Positions 18,108 to 26,662 of a stretch of 64,000 nt of DNA are shown here, piece by piece. Position numbers and translations under genes: made by a program. Within the stretch, counting starts at the first letter, position 1. Every line of letters starts with the position of its first letter. A model generated the notes under the pieces. That model did not search any database, was not told where the DNA came from, and worked only from the letters and a program-made list of their open reading frames with translations. This stretch comes from Yoonia sp. (GTDB taxonomy: Bacteria; Pseudomonadota; Alphaproteobacteria; Rhodobacterales; Rhodobacteraceae): assembly GCA_023955335.1 (NCBI GenBank), contig JAGSGF010000003.1:1-64000 (forward strand), read 5' to 3'.

Positions 18108-19901
18108 ATGTTGCGGGTATTTATTGCAGTTTTTTTCCTTGGCCTTTGGCCCGTGACCACCTTGGCACAGGATATTGCTTACGTCCAAGTCGAGGCACAG
18201 CCGACACTTGCATCCGCACAAGCGCGTGTAAGGTTCTATGCAGGACAGCTAGAAAACGTGAACGGATACTTTCTGGGTGGCGGTTGGTACGGCATTGTTC
18301 TTGGGCCATATACGCCGAATGACGCGAACACCGTTCTGCGCCAAATGCGCCGCGCCGCAAAAATCCCCAACGACAGCTTTATCGTCACAGGCGGCAGCTT
18401 TCGGCAACAGTTTTGGCCTGTGGGCGTGGGGGCCGAAACGACAGCGCAGCCATTGCCAGACGCCACCGCGCCAGACGTTGAAGCCGTCGCACCAATCGCA
18501 GTGACCCCACTGGTAGAGGCAATTGCCCCCGTCATTGCCCCCGTCATTGCCCCCGTCATTGCCCCCGTCGCGATCCCCGACGAGACCCGCAGGCAAGCGC
18601 GGGCATCGGAAAGCTTGCTAAACAGCAACCAACTCAAAGACCTGCAAACCGCATTGCAGTGGGCAGGGTTCTATACATCTGCCATCGACGGGGCCTTTGG
18701 GCGCGGCACACGTGCATCAATGCGTGCATGGCAAGAGGCCAACAACACAGACCCCACTGGCATCCTGACAACCGCGCAGCGGGCTGATTTGTTGAACGCC
18801 TACAATGCCGTGCTTGATGGCATGGACCTAAAATTGGTCCGCGATGCTGCATCCGGTATCGAGATGCTGGTCCCGACAGGCATTGTTGCGTTTTCCGACT
18901 ATGACCCACCATTCGTGCGCTTTGAGCCCACAAGCGATCTGGATGCCCATGTCTTGTTTATTTCGCAAGAAGGCGATCAGAACCGTATGTTTGGCCTGTA
19001 TGAAATTCTGCAGACCCTCGCGGTTATCCCCCGTGAAGGTCCGCGCAAGCGTAGCGACCGCTCATTCGAGATTGAGGGTATCAACGCCGACATTCATTCC
19101 TACACCTACGCTACGCGCAATAATGGCACGATCAAGGGCTTTAGCCTGATTTGGCCAGCTGGCGACGACGAACGCCGCCGCCGTGTATTGCGCGAGATGA
19201 AGAGCAGCTTTGTGACATTTGACGGCGCATTGGACCCCTCGCTTGCACCCCCAAGCGAAGATCAAGCCATCGATCAGATTGGCGGTTTGGCCGTGCGCAA
19301 ACCCAAACTGTCGCGGTCAGGCTTTTTCATAAATGATGCAGGTGCAGTCCTGACAACCGCAGAGGCCGTTGGATCATGCGCGCGGATTTCACTGAACGGT
19401 GAGCACGACGCGCAAGTTGTCCATTTGGACGAAACCCTTGGGCTAGCCGTTTTGCGCCCTGATGTCGCGTTGTCCCCACTTGGTGTTGCGATGTTCCAAA
19501 CGGGCATTCCACGTCTACAAGCAGAAGTGGCTGTAGCAGGCTTTCCTTATGGCGGTGTACTTGTGGCACCGTCACTGACGTTTGGCCGATTGGCTGACCT
19601 GCGTGGTTTAAACGGCGAAAAAGCAATCAAACGGTTGGCCCTGACTGCCCAACCCGGCGATGCGGGGGGACCTGTTTTTGACAACGGCGGGTCAGTTCTT
19701 GGGATGTTGTTGCCGCGCAAAGCCAGCGGTGGGCAAGTGTTGCCACCACAGGTTAGCTTTTCAGTCGATAGCGACGAGATTTTGGCATCACTGGATGCGG
19801 CCGGGATTACAGCTCTGACCACGGACACAATGGCCTTTATGCCGCCAGAGACGCTGACCTTGCGGGCAGCTGACAGCACCGTATTGGTCAGCTGCTGGTA
19901 A
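18108..19901 (+). CDS. Secreted peptidoglycan-binding trypsin-fold protein with lost catalytic triad (pseudoprotease)
   Basis: 597 residues. Signal peptide (MLRVFIAVFFLGLWPVTTLAQ), a SPOR-like domain (about 24-100), a proline/alanine linker with four IAPV units, a PG_binding_1 domain (about 170-235: LQTALQWAGFYTSAIDGAFGRGTR), a middle domain, and a C-terminal trypsin-like domain (about 400-580). In the last, SGFFINDAGAVLTTAEAV aligns with the His motif (TNAHVV) but has Glu419; LGLAVLRP aligns with the Asp motif but has Gly445; and QPGDAGGPV has Ala519 for the nucleophile serine. All three triad positions are changed while the fold signatures remain. It is probably a periplasmic, murein-bound scaffold or sensor. 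Stand-alone gene, convergent with the ThDP decarboxylase. Confidence 0.85.
   Translation: MLRVFIAVFFLGLWPVTTLAQDIAYVQVEAQPTLASAQARVRFYAGQLENVNGYFLGGGWYGIVLGPYTPNDANTVLRQMRRAAKIPNDSFIVTGGSFRQQFWPVGVGAETTAQPLPDATAPDVEAVAPIAVTPLVEAIAPVIAPVIAPVIAPVAIPDETRRQARASESLLNSNQLKDLQTALQWAGFYTSAIDGAFGRGTRASMRAWQEANNTDPTGILTTAQRADLLNAYNAVLDGMDLKLVRDAASGIEMLVPTGIVAFSDYDPPFVRFEPTSDLDAHVLFISQEGDQNRMFGLYEILQTLAVIPREGPRKRSDRSFEIEGINADIHSYTYATRNNGTIKGFSLIWPAGDDERRRRVLREMKSSFVTFDGALDPSLAPPSEDQAIDQIGGLAVRKPKLSRSGFFINDAGAVLTTAEAVGSCARISLNGEHDAQVVHLDETLGLAVLRPDVALSPLGVAMFQTGIPRLQAEVAVAGFPYGGVLVAPSLTFGRLADLRGLNGEKAIKRLALTAQPGDAGGPVFDNGGSVLGMLLPRKASGGQVLPPQVSFSVDSDEILASLDAAGITALTTDTMAFMPPETLTLRAADSTVLVSCW
18522..18569 (+). 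repeat. Four perfect 12-bp tandem repeats inside the pseudoprotease linker
   Basis: Unit ATTGCCCCCGTC repeated four times without a mismatch, encoding (IAPV)4 in the linker between the SPOR-like and PG-binding domains. Being in-frame and perfect, it is a likely site of copy-number change by slippage. Confidence 0.97.
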
Positions 19902-19904
19902 GCG

Positions 19905-19926
19905 GATGGGTTAAAACCCATCCTAC
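19905..19926 (-). repeat. Palindromic intergenic repeat, copy 2
   Basis: Exact inverted copy of the element at 6357-6378 (GATGGGTTAAAACCCATC then CTAC). It fills most of the 29-bp gap between two convergent genes, where the palindrome could serve as a bidirectional terminator stem. Confidence 0.9.
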
Positions 19927-19930
19927 CCCT

Positions 19931-21511
19931 TTAGCAGATGTCTGAAGTCACATGGATCACTGTTGGTCCATCCGCGCCAAGCGCCTTCGTTACGGCGGCT
20001 TTTAGGTCAGCAAGCGATTTTGGCGCCGCTGTTGCACATCCATAGGCGCCTGCCAGTTTCACAAAATCAGGGTTCTTTTGGATGACCGCGTTCGGCGCGA
20101 TCTGTGCACGGACCATGCTGTCTTCGATCTCGCCCAGCTTCCCGTTGTCCCAAATGATAATCGGCAGACAGAGGTTTAGTTCAACCGCGACCATCAGTTC
20201 CTGCAACGTGTATTGAAATCCGTAATCCCCTGCGATGGCCACAACCGGTTGCTCCCCTGCCCCGATCTTGCCGCCAATGGCCGCAGGTAACGCATAGCCC
20301 AGCGTGCCAAAGCCGCAAGGGTGATGCCACAGACCAGCACGGTCCATCGGCCATACCTCTTTGGCGGCATAGGCAAACTGGGTCATGTCAGAATAGATCA
20401 ACGTATCGACGGGCAATGCGTCGCGCAGCGCATCCGCCACGGGGAGGATACCGACACGTTCTGCCTCTACTTCTGACCGCCATTTGGCCCGTGCTTTGGT
20501 CACCTCTGCCGCCGTCCAATCAGTGTCGCGCGGCACATCAAGTAGGTCTGACAATTGATCCAGCACCGCAAAACAATCCGCCAGAATGACATAGTCGGCA
20601 GCATGACGATCGCACAGCACCTCTGGATCAATATCAACACGCACCAAGGCTGCGGTGTGGCCCAACGTATCGCGCCACAGATCGACCTCTGATAGTTCCG
20701 ACCCCATGACAATCACCAGATCGGCGCTTGCGATAACATCAACGCTTGAGGGGCGCGCAAGGGGGGCGCCAAAGTGCAACTTATCGCTGGATGGCACGAT
20801 GCCGCGCCCCGCATATGTCGAAAGGCTTGCAGCCCCCAAACTGGCCAAGACCGCGCCCGCAAAGTCCAGATGCACGGCCCCACCGCCAAAGATAAACAAT
20901 GGCCTGCGGGCCTCGCGGATCATATCGGCCAAGCCGGCAACCTGTCCGTCAACTGGATCAGGCAAGCTGACGACTGCCTGCGGTTTTTGCGGGGATGCGT
21001 CTGCATTGCCTTGTAACAACCCGATTGGAAAGGTGATGTGCTTGGGGCGCTTGCGCTGCGCATCAAATTCAAACAACGCACGGTCAATCAGCGTATACCC
21101 GGCCGAAGCCGTGCGGGCCGTGGCAGACCAATCGCAGACAGTTGCCGCGGCGGCTTCTTGGTCCTTCATCTGGTGCAATTGGCCGCGCGTTCCTTCGGTT
21201 TCATCCAAACACGATGACAGCACCAACATCGGCACACTGTCCGAATAGGCTTGGCCCATCGGGGTCATGATATTACAAACCCCTGGCCCCGTGATGACAT
21301 AAGCCACCCCCGGCTTGCCTGTCGCGCGAGCATAGCCATCAGCCATAAAACCAGCACCCTGTTCGTGGCGCGCAAGCACATGGGTTAGCCCCGCCTCTTC
21401 AATCCCACGGTACATTTCTTGATTATGCACACCCGGAATGCCAAAGATCACATCCACACCGCGATCCTTAAGCATGTGGGAAATTTGAGCACCTAAAGGA
21501 CGTTGGGTCAT
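19931..21511 (-). CDS. Thiamine-diphosphate-dependent decarboxylase/synthase, AruI-like
   Basis: ThDP enzyme of the acetolactate synthase superfamily, 526 residues. Seen: FGIPGVHNQEMYRGI and ARHEQGAGFMADGYAR (catalytic glutamate in HEQ), YVITGPGVCNIMTPMGQAYSD, a central domain with FGGGAV and RVDIDPE, and the ThDP/Mg motif GDYGFQYTLQELMVAVELN..IIIWDN, with GDY where many have GDG. The wording of the N-terminal motifs is closest in my recollection to 5-guanidino-2-oxopentanoate decarboxylase (AruI) of arginine transamination catabolism. No other arginine-catabolic gene is adjacent, so the substrate is open. It starts one base after the trkH stop (TAAATG), with GGAG 8 nt upstream inside trkH. 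Confidence 0.8.
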   Translation of the reverse strand: MTQRPLGAQISHMLKDRGVDVIFGIPGVHNQEMYRGIEEAGLTHVLARHEQGAGFMADGYARATGKPGVAYVITGPGVCNIMTPMGQAYSDSVPMLVLSSCLDETEGTRGQLHQMKDQEAAAATVCDWSATARTASAGYTLIDRALFEFDAQRKRPKHITFPIGLLQGNADASPQKPQAVVSLPDPVDGQVAGLADMIREARRPLFIFGGGAVHLDFAGAVLASLGAASLSTYAGRGIVPSSDKLHFGAPLARPSSVDVIASADLVIVMGSELSEVDLWRDTLGHTAALVRVDIDPEVLCDRHAADYVILADCFAVLDQLSDLLDVPRDTDWTAAEVTKARAKWRSEVEAERVGILPVADALRDALPVDTLIYSDMTQFAYAAKEVWPMDRAGLWHHPCGFGTLGYALPAAIGGKIGAGEQPVVAIAGDYGFQYTLQELMVAVELNLCLPIIIWDNGKLGEIEDSMVRAQIAPNAVIQKNPDFVKLAGAYGCATAAPKSLADLKAAVTKALGADGPTVIHVTSDIC

Positions 21512-22960
21512 TTATGATCTCCAGAAAGATATGGTCAGGATGGTGAGGACGGCCATGATTTCAAGACGGCCAAAGAACATCGCGACGGATAAAATCCACT
21601 TGGCGGTGTCATTGAGCCCAGAGAAATTGCCCGCAGGCCCAATCTCGGTTCCAAGCCCGGGGCCGACGTTTGCAATCGCGGATGCAGCGCCTGACACAGA
21701 GGTGATGAAATCCAACCCTGTCAGCCCAAGCAACGTCGCCACGATGCCAAGCGCCAGAACAAAGGCCACAAAGAACGCCATGACCGAATTCAGAACATCG
21801 TCTGACACGGGCCGCCCGTCGTAGCGGGGTACAAACAGGCCATGCGGCGAGTGGATTTGCCGGATCTGGCTTTTGATCGAGGCGACGAGCAGTTGGTACC
21901 GGAACACCTTGACCGAACAGGCCGTTGATCCCGCGCAGCCGCCGATCAGGCCGATGAAAAAGAACATCACGACCGGAAACGTGCCCCACGTCATGTAGTC
22001 CGCGTTCGAATATCCCGTCCCCGAAATGATCGATGTGACGTTGAATAATGCTTCGCGGAACGCCGTTTCGGTGATGATCCCGTCGCGGCCCCAAACCCAT
22101 GCGGAAATGAGCAAAACACAAATGCTCACGATCATGAGAAATGTGCGGATCTGGCTGTCGCGGTACATCGGCACAGCCGTCCCTGCGAGCAGCTGAACGT
22201 AGCGCACGAATGGCAGTGCCGCGAGGATCATGAACACCACAGCCGTATAATGAACCGCCATTCCGTAGGCGCCAAACGATGCATCCGAGTTGGCCATCCC
22301 CCCCGTCGACACGGTCGTCATTGCGTGGGTCATAGCATCAAATCCGGTCATACCAAATGCCGAATAGGCCAACGCGCACGTGACGGTCAGCGACACATAA
22401 ATCACCGCAATACGGCTGGCAATTTCGCCGGCACGGGGCAAGATCTTGCCGTCAGTTTCAAAGCCTTCCGTGCGGAAAATCTGCATGCCCCCAACCCGCA
22501 GTTCAGGCAGGAACACCATCGCGACCACAATGATACCAACGCCGCCAAGCCATTGCAGAATACCGCGCCACAGCTTGAGCCCCTCAGGCAACGCCTCTAG
22601 CCCGCTAAAGACAGTCGCCCCTGTCGTTGTCAAACCGGACATCGCTTCAAAGAATGCATCTGTGAAATTTGCGTTTGTAGCCCCGATCACAAAGGGGATC
22701 GCGCCAAAAACGGGGAGCGTCAGCCAAACAAGCGACGTGAGCAAAAACGTCTGCCGTAGCGTCAGGCCCGCCGTGACCCCGTTTGCACAGGCCCCCGCCA
22801 TCAAACCGCCCGTCAGGATGGTGACAATCGCGCTTTCCATGAACACGGGCCAATGGCCGTTACCTGCCTGCAGGTCAGCCGCCAAAGGCGCCAGCATGGT
22901 GATCCCAAGCGACGCCACAAGCAGTCCGATAACATATCCCACTGGGCGTAAATCAAGCAT
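21512..22960 (-). CDS. trkH: TrkH family potassium uptake protein
   Basis: Potassium-translocating membrane subunit of a Trk system, 482 residues with about ten hydrophobic segments and four pore loops. Pore/filter signatures seen: SGLTTTGATVFSGLEALPEG (loop 1), TVSTGGMANSDASFG (loop 2), SIISGTGYSNADYMTWG (loop 3) and ANVGPGLGTEIGPAGNF (loop 4). GGCAGSTACSVKVFRY is the conserved segment after loop 3. It requires a TrkA-type NAD-binding partner, which is not in this window. It lies between folE2 (49 bp upstream) and the ThDP decarboxylase (abutting downstream), so it is probably in one transcript with functionally unrelated genes. Confidence 0.93.
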   Translation of the reverse strand: MLDLRPVGYVIGLLVASLGITMLAPLAADLQAGNGHWPVFMESAIVTILTGGLMAGACANGVTAGLTLRQTFLLTSLVWLTLPVFGAIPFVIGATNANFTDAFFEAMSGLTTTGATVFSGLEALPEGLKLWRGILQWLGGVGIIVVAMVFLPELRVGGMQIFRTEGFETDGKILPRAGEIASRIAVIYVSLTVTCALAYSAFGMTGFDAMTHAMTTVSTGGMANSDASFGAYGMAVHYTAVVFMILAALPFVRYVQLLAGTAVPMYRDSQIRTFLMIVSICVLLISAWVWGRDGIITETAFREALFNVTSIISGTGYSNADYMTWGTFPVVMFFFIGLIGGCAGSTACSVKVFRYQLLVASIKSQIRQIHSPHGLFVPRYDGRPVSDDVLNSVMAFFVAFVLALGIVATLLGLTGLDFITSVSGAASAIANVGPGLGTEIGPAGNFSGLNDTAKWILSVAMFFGRLEIMAVLTILTISFWRS

Positions 22961-23009
22961 GGGTCAGGGGTGGCCCGCCATTGCATCCATGTCAAGGATC
23001 GACGTGCGC

Positions 23010-24221
23010 CTAACCTGTGTGGAACAGTGTCTGGAACAGGCGTGGATCAATGGATGCGGCATCAAAAGTCGCACCTTCAGTCAGGATCGACACCGCATCA
23101 TGGCTGTGCAGGCTTTCTTGATGGCTGGCAACGATGCGGAAATCACCGACGCGTTGGTCTTTCAGAAATTGTTCACAAAACAGCCGCGCTGCATCTTCAA
23201 CAAAGATCGGGTTGGCGGCATTCAGCTCGGCAAACGCCTGTTCGTCTTCGCGTTTCACCATGACTTGGGTTTCGGTCGGCACCGCAGCGCGGGCCATGTC
23301 GATGACGTCTTCGAACCACAAAATCGGCTGGTCGGCCTCAACCACCAATGACATGCGAGCAACGGACCGCTGGCTGTGCGGCGTCGCAAGCTGGCCGCGG
23401 AATTGGCGGGCATGCTCGGACAATTCCAGCGAACACGGGCATGTGCTTGAATATACATAATCCAGATGGACAATTTTGCGGCGGACACCATCCACTTCGA
23501 TCAGCTCCAGCGCGATGTCGTAATATTGGTACCCTGACAGGCCAGACCGCAGGCTATCGACCTTTACCGGAAACGAGAATCGCATTTGAATGCGCGCGTC
23601 AAAGCTTTCGAGGTCAGTTTTATATGCATCCAGCGCCTGCTCGATCACTTCAAAGCTGAATGTCTCTTCGGCATGTTTATAAAACGTGCGCATGATGCGG
23701 GACATGTTGATGCCCTTTTTTTCGGCCTCAAGGCTGACGGACCCGGTCACCGACGTCTCGAGCGTCAAATCACCGCCACCACGGGTTTGAAACCGGATCG
23801 GCAGGCGGAAATTGCTAATCCCAACATGCTGGATTTGCTGTTTGGTCCCACGGATCAGGCTGCTTGGCCCGTTCTGCAGGTCTGGCATCGAGGCCTTATA
23901 GGCATCATCGACTTCAAACGCCTCGGGGTAGGCGCGGGCCAATGCGGGGTAATTGCTGACCTCTTGGCCGGGGATCAGACGGCTGACCAACGGGTCGAGC
24001 ATCGACACCTCTTCTGGTGATACATCAATAGCCCAGCGGCGCAGCAAGGCCAAAGCCGCCTCCGCCTCTTGGCGCGTTGGTTCACGGTCAAAGTCGGTCT
24101 CATGAACGTTCATATCTTGGGCCCCGTCTGGTGCATCGTCCCCTTTAACATGGGGTGTCGCGTCGGAACTTCCATCATTTTCGTAATAGAGTCGTGAAAA
24201 TGTTGCCCGTAAATCAGTCAT
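23010..24221 (-). CDS. folE2: GTP cyclohydrolase FolE2 (type IB)
   Basis: Opens the GTP ring to 7,8-dihydroneopterin triphosphate, the first step of folate synthesis; works with metals other than zinc. Seen: QHVGISNFRLPI, SLEAEKKGINMSRIMR, the cysteine motif SSTCPCSLELSEHARQ (metal ligand), PHSQRS, and ESLHSHDAV at the C-terminus. The start at 24221 is fixed by AAGGAGA 8 nt upstream. This gives 403 residues and an N-terminal extension of about 35 residues, rich in Asp and Asn, before the family's normal start (around MNVHETDFD). Together with folB and folP it covers most of the pterin branch. It follows metZ by 84 bp on the same strand. Confidence 0.95.
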   Translation of the reverse strand: MTDLRATFSRLYYENDGSSDATPHVKGDDAPDGAQDMNVHETDFDREPTRQEAEAALALLRRWAIDVSPEEVSMLDPLVSRLIPGQEVSNYPALARAYPEAFEVDDAYKASMPDLQNGPSSLIRGTKQQIQHVGISNFRLPIRFQTRGGGDLTLETSVTGSVSLEAEKKGINMSRIMRTFYKHAEETFSFEVIEQALDAYKTDLESFDARIQMRFSFPVKVDSLRSGLSGYQYYDIALELIEVDGVRRKIVHLDYVYSSTCPCSLELSEHARQFRGQLATPHSQRSVARMSLVVEADQPILWFEDVIDMARAAVPTETQVMVKREDEQAFAELNAANPIFVEDAARLFCEQFLKDQRVGDFRIVASHQESLHSHDAVSILTEGATFDAASIDPRLFQTLFHTG

Positions 24222-24305
24222 AACGCGGTCTCCTTGCAGGCAACATATCAGATCACCCCCCCAAGGGTGTGACGAAAAACGCCACACCCTGCGTCATATC
24301 CGCAA

Positions 24306-25484
24306 TCAAATTGCGTCAAGCGCCTGTTTCAGGTCAGCAATCAGATCAACCGGGTCCTCTAACCCGACCGAAAGACGCACAAACCCCATGGAGATACCCA
24401 ACATATCTTTTTGTTCCTGCGGCAGCCGCTGATGCGTGGTTGTTGCCGGATGGGTCACGATGGATTTGGCATCGGCAAAGTTGTTGGAAATCGTAAACAG
24501 TTTTAGCGCATTGAGGAATTTGAAGCAGGCATCACGGCCGCCATCCACCTCAAACGCCAACACGGTGCCACCCGCCTTGGATTGTGACAAAGCCACTGCC
24601 TGTTGCGGATGATCTATATGGGTCGGGTACCGTACCGACGTAAGCTTTGGATGACCCGCCAAGGCATTTGCGATCTCCACCGTGGCCGCGGCCTGCGCGC
24701 GAACGCGCAAATCGATAGTTTCCAATGATTTCAGATGTGTCCAAGCGGTAAACGGGTTCATCGCGCCGCCAGTGTGTTTGACATAAGCCTCGATCGGGCC
24801 GCGTATCAGATCACCTGATCCACAGATGGCACCGCCCAACATACGTCCCTGCCCGTCCACATGTTTCGTCGTGGAAATAATCGCGATATCAGCGCCGCAC
24901 TCAGCCGCATATGAATAGATCGGGGTGGCCATCGCATCGTCCGCCAACACCAATGCGCCAACGGCATGGGCCGCCTTTACGACGTGGCGGATATCAACCA
25001 CCTCAAGCGTCGGGTTCGAGATGCTTTCAAAGAAAACAATGCGCGTATCAGGCCGAATGGCCGCATCCCACGCCGCATTGTCTGTACCGTCAACAAGCGT
25101 AATTTCAACGCCGAACCGCGCCAAGATGTCTTCGAGCACATACAGGCAAGACCCAAACAACGCGCGCGACGACACGATATGATCGCCGGATTTCACAAGC
25201 GCCATCAATGCGCCGCTGACAGCAGCCATGCCGGAATTACATGCAAAACAGTCTTCATATCCCAGCATATCCGCCAAGCGGTCTTCGAACATGCGCACGG
25301 TCGGGTTGCCGTAACGGGCATAGATGAATTCGTCAGTCCCTGCCTTGATGAAACGGGCTTCAGCAGCCTCTGCTGTTTCATAAACAAAGCCTTGGGTCAG
25401 GAATATCGCTTCTGATACCTCACCGTATTGGCTCCGGCGGGTGCCCGTGTGGACGGCTTTGGTGCGTTTGCTCCAAGTGGTCAT
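24306..25484 (-). CDS. metZ: O-succinylhomoserine sulfhydrylase
   Basis: PLP enzyme that makes homocysteine from O-succinylhomoserine and sulfide in methionine synthesis. 392 residues. Seen: ARYGNPTVRMFEDRLA, CNSGMAAVSGAL (PLP phosphate site), FFESISNPTLEVVDI, LADDAMATP, and the Schiff-base lysine in STTKHVDGQGRMLGG. The VDGQGR wording after the lysine is characteristic of MetZ as against MetB or MetY. The start at 25484 follows GGAGA by 8 nt. A SAM-II riboswitch and an intrinsic terminator precede it, so transcription should be switched off when S-adenosylmethionine is plentiful. Confidence 0.95.
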   Translation of the reverse strand: MTTWSKRTKAVHTGTRRSQYGEVSEAIFLTQGFVYETAEAAEARFIKAGTDEFIYARYGNPTVRMFEDRLADMLGYEDCFACNSGMAAVSGALMALVKSGDHIVSSRALFGSCLYVLEDILARFGVEITLVDGTDNAAWDAAIRPDTRIVFFESISNPTLEVVDIRHVVKAAHAVGALVLADDAMATPIYSYAAECGADIAIISTTKHVDGQGRMLGGAICGSGDLIRGPIEAYVKHTGGAMNPFTAWTHLKSLETIDLRVRAQAAATVEIANALAGHPKLTSVRYPTHIDHPQQAVALSQSKAGGTVLAFEVDGGRDACFKFLNALKLFTISNNFADAKSIVTHPATTTHQRLPQEQKDMLGISMGFVRLSVGLEDPVDLIADLKQALDAI

Positions 25485-25514
25485 TATCTTTTCTCCGGTT
25501 GGCGGTTGGCCAAC

Positions 25515-25547
25515 AAAAAACCCCGACACCGATCAAAGGTATCGGGG
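25515..25547 (-). terminator. Intrinsic terminator in the metZ leader (riboswitch expression platform)
   Basis: On the minus strand CCCCGATACC pairs with GGTGTCGGGG (10 bp, one U-G) around a 7-nt loop, followed by six U. It lies between the SAM-II aptamer and the metZ ribosome site, 30 bp before the start codon, so read-through would be needed for expression. Confidence 0.92.
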
Positions 25548-25554
25548 CTGCAAC

Positions 25555-25620
25555 GCCCGTGACCCTTTTTAGCGGCATATTTAACGTGGCCCGCAATCCG
25601 GTAACAAATCGCCACGACCA
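25555..25620 (-). promoter_or_regulatory. SAM-II riboswitch upstream of metZ
   Basis: Reading the minus strand: CGTGG pairs with CCACG (P1), the loop ATTTGTTACCGG leads to the conserved GATTGC, then ...TTAAATATGCCGCTAAAAAGGG, the pseudoknot-forming 3' end of the SAM-II class. The core is at 25563-25616. SAM-II aptamers are known from alphaproteobacterial metA, metX and metZ leaders and bind S-adenosylmethionine. The downstream hairpin with six U suggests transcriptional control here. Confidence 0.93.
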
Positions 25621-25728
25621 AGTCCTAGACCTGCTGCAGTGAAGCGTCAAGCAAAGCGATTATTGGACCGTAATGAAACCTTAATATCTGGTCGGTTAGG
25701 TCTAAGTACCCTAGTCGAAAGCAGTCCC

Positions 25729-26052
25729 ATGCAATATCGCCCACACCGTTACCGCACTGAATTCCCGACCACGATGAAAACACCCTTTGGCCCGTCCGAG
25801 GCCGTGATCAATGACGTGAACGAAACCGGTGCCCTTATGAAAACATCTGCGCCTCTTGCAAGGGGGCACAAAATTGAGTTCACGTTCCTAAACAACAAAG
25901 TTACAGGTATCGTACAGTGGGCAGCAGACGGACGGTGCGGGGTCACTTTCCGTCCACACCTGACGATCACACAGGTGGATTCGTTGCGGTACAAACAATC
26001 TGGACATCGCAGCATGCGCCACAGATCCACATCCTACGTCGAAATGCGTTAG
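25729..26052 (+). CDS. PilZ domain protein
   Basis: 107-residue single-domain PilZ protein, a possible cyclic-di-GMP receptor. Seen: an arginine-rich start (MQYRPHRYRTEFP) where the RxxxR binding motif belongs, DVNETGALM at the D/NxSxxG motif (serine replaced by asparagine), and GIVQWAADGRCGVTF in the barrel. RxxxR spacing is not exact, so nucleotide binding is uncertain. The start was set at the ATG immediately before the domain; the frame extends 30 codons upstream without family similarity. It is divergent from the metZ leader and its stop overlaps yciB by 4 bp, tail to tail. Confidence 0.8.
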   Translation: MQYRPHRYRTEFPTTMKTPFGPSEAVINDVNETGALMKTSAPLARGHKIEFTFLNNKVTGIVQWAADGRCGVTFRPHLTITQVDSLRYKQSGHRSMRHRSTSYVEMR

Positions 26053-26651
26053 CCCTGATCAGGGTCAATCAAGTATTTCTGAAGTGCGACAATCTGCAAC
26101 CATAAGAATACGAAAAGCACTGCAGGAAAAGCAAACGTTTCCAGCTTAACCCACAGCTCGGTGGATTGCGTACGCCAGATCAGCTCGTTGGCCACAGTCA
26201 AACCCAAAAACATCAACGTCAATCGACGGGTCAAAATCATCCAACCCTGCTGCTGCATTGGCAAAAAATCTTCCATGATGTACCGCAAATAGCTGCGCCC
26301 ACGCAGCAGACCAAAGCCCAAAATGGCTGCAAAGCATCCGTATACAATGCTGGTCTTCATTTTGAAAAAACGCTCGTCGTTGAACCACGCGGTAAGCCCA
26401 CCAAAAAAGATAACCATGAATGCGGTAAAAACCTGCATCCGGCTTAGCTTGCCAGTCAACTGCCAAAGGATACCCATCGAGACGAGCAATATTGGCACAA
26501 ATACAAGCGTTGCCATGATGAAACCAGAATATTCAGTACCAAAAACCGTGAACACATCTTCCTTGATCCGCATGTAAATCACGAAAAACACCACCGTCGG
26601 GCCAAGCTCCAGCACCTGTTTTAGAATAGGGTTAATCTGTTTTTCAGCCAT
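26049..26651 (-). CDS. yciB: Inner-membrane septation/YciB family protein
   Basis: 200-residue membrane protein of the YciB/IspZ family, linked to cell envelope integrity and division. Seen: five to six hydrophobic segments, an N-terminal LELGPTVVFFVIY, a central FFGGLTAWFNDERFFKMK (the conserved family core with the N-D-x-x-F-K pattern), and ANELIWRTQSTELWVKLETF. AAGGAGA is 6 nt upstream of the ATG at 26651, which decides against the in-frame ATG five codons earlier. It follows the DMT gene by 11 bp; ftsY, the DMT gene and yciB form a likely operon devoted to membrane functions. Confidence 0.93.
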   Translation of the reverse strand: MAEKQINPILKQVLELGPTVVFFVIYMRIKEDVFTVFGTEYSGFIMATLVFVPILLVSMGILWQLTGKLSRMQVFTAFMVIFFGGLTAWFNDERFFKMKTSIVYGCFAAILGFGLLRGRSYLRYIMEDFLPMQQQGWMILTRRLTLMFLGLTVANELIWRTQSTELWVKLETFAFPAVLFVFLWLQIVALQKYLIDPDQG

Positions 26652-26662
26652 CTTGGTCTCCT

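Noticed and set aside
22446-23351. Plus-strand open frame of about 300 codons across trkH and folE2
   Set aside because: Antisense to two real genes; composition of a shadow frame.
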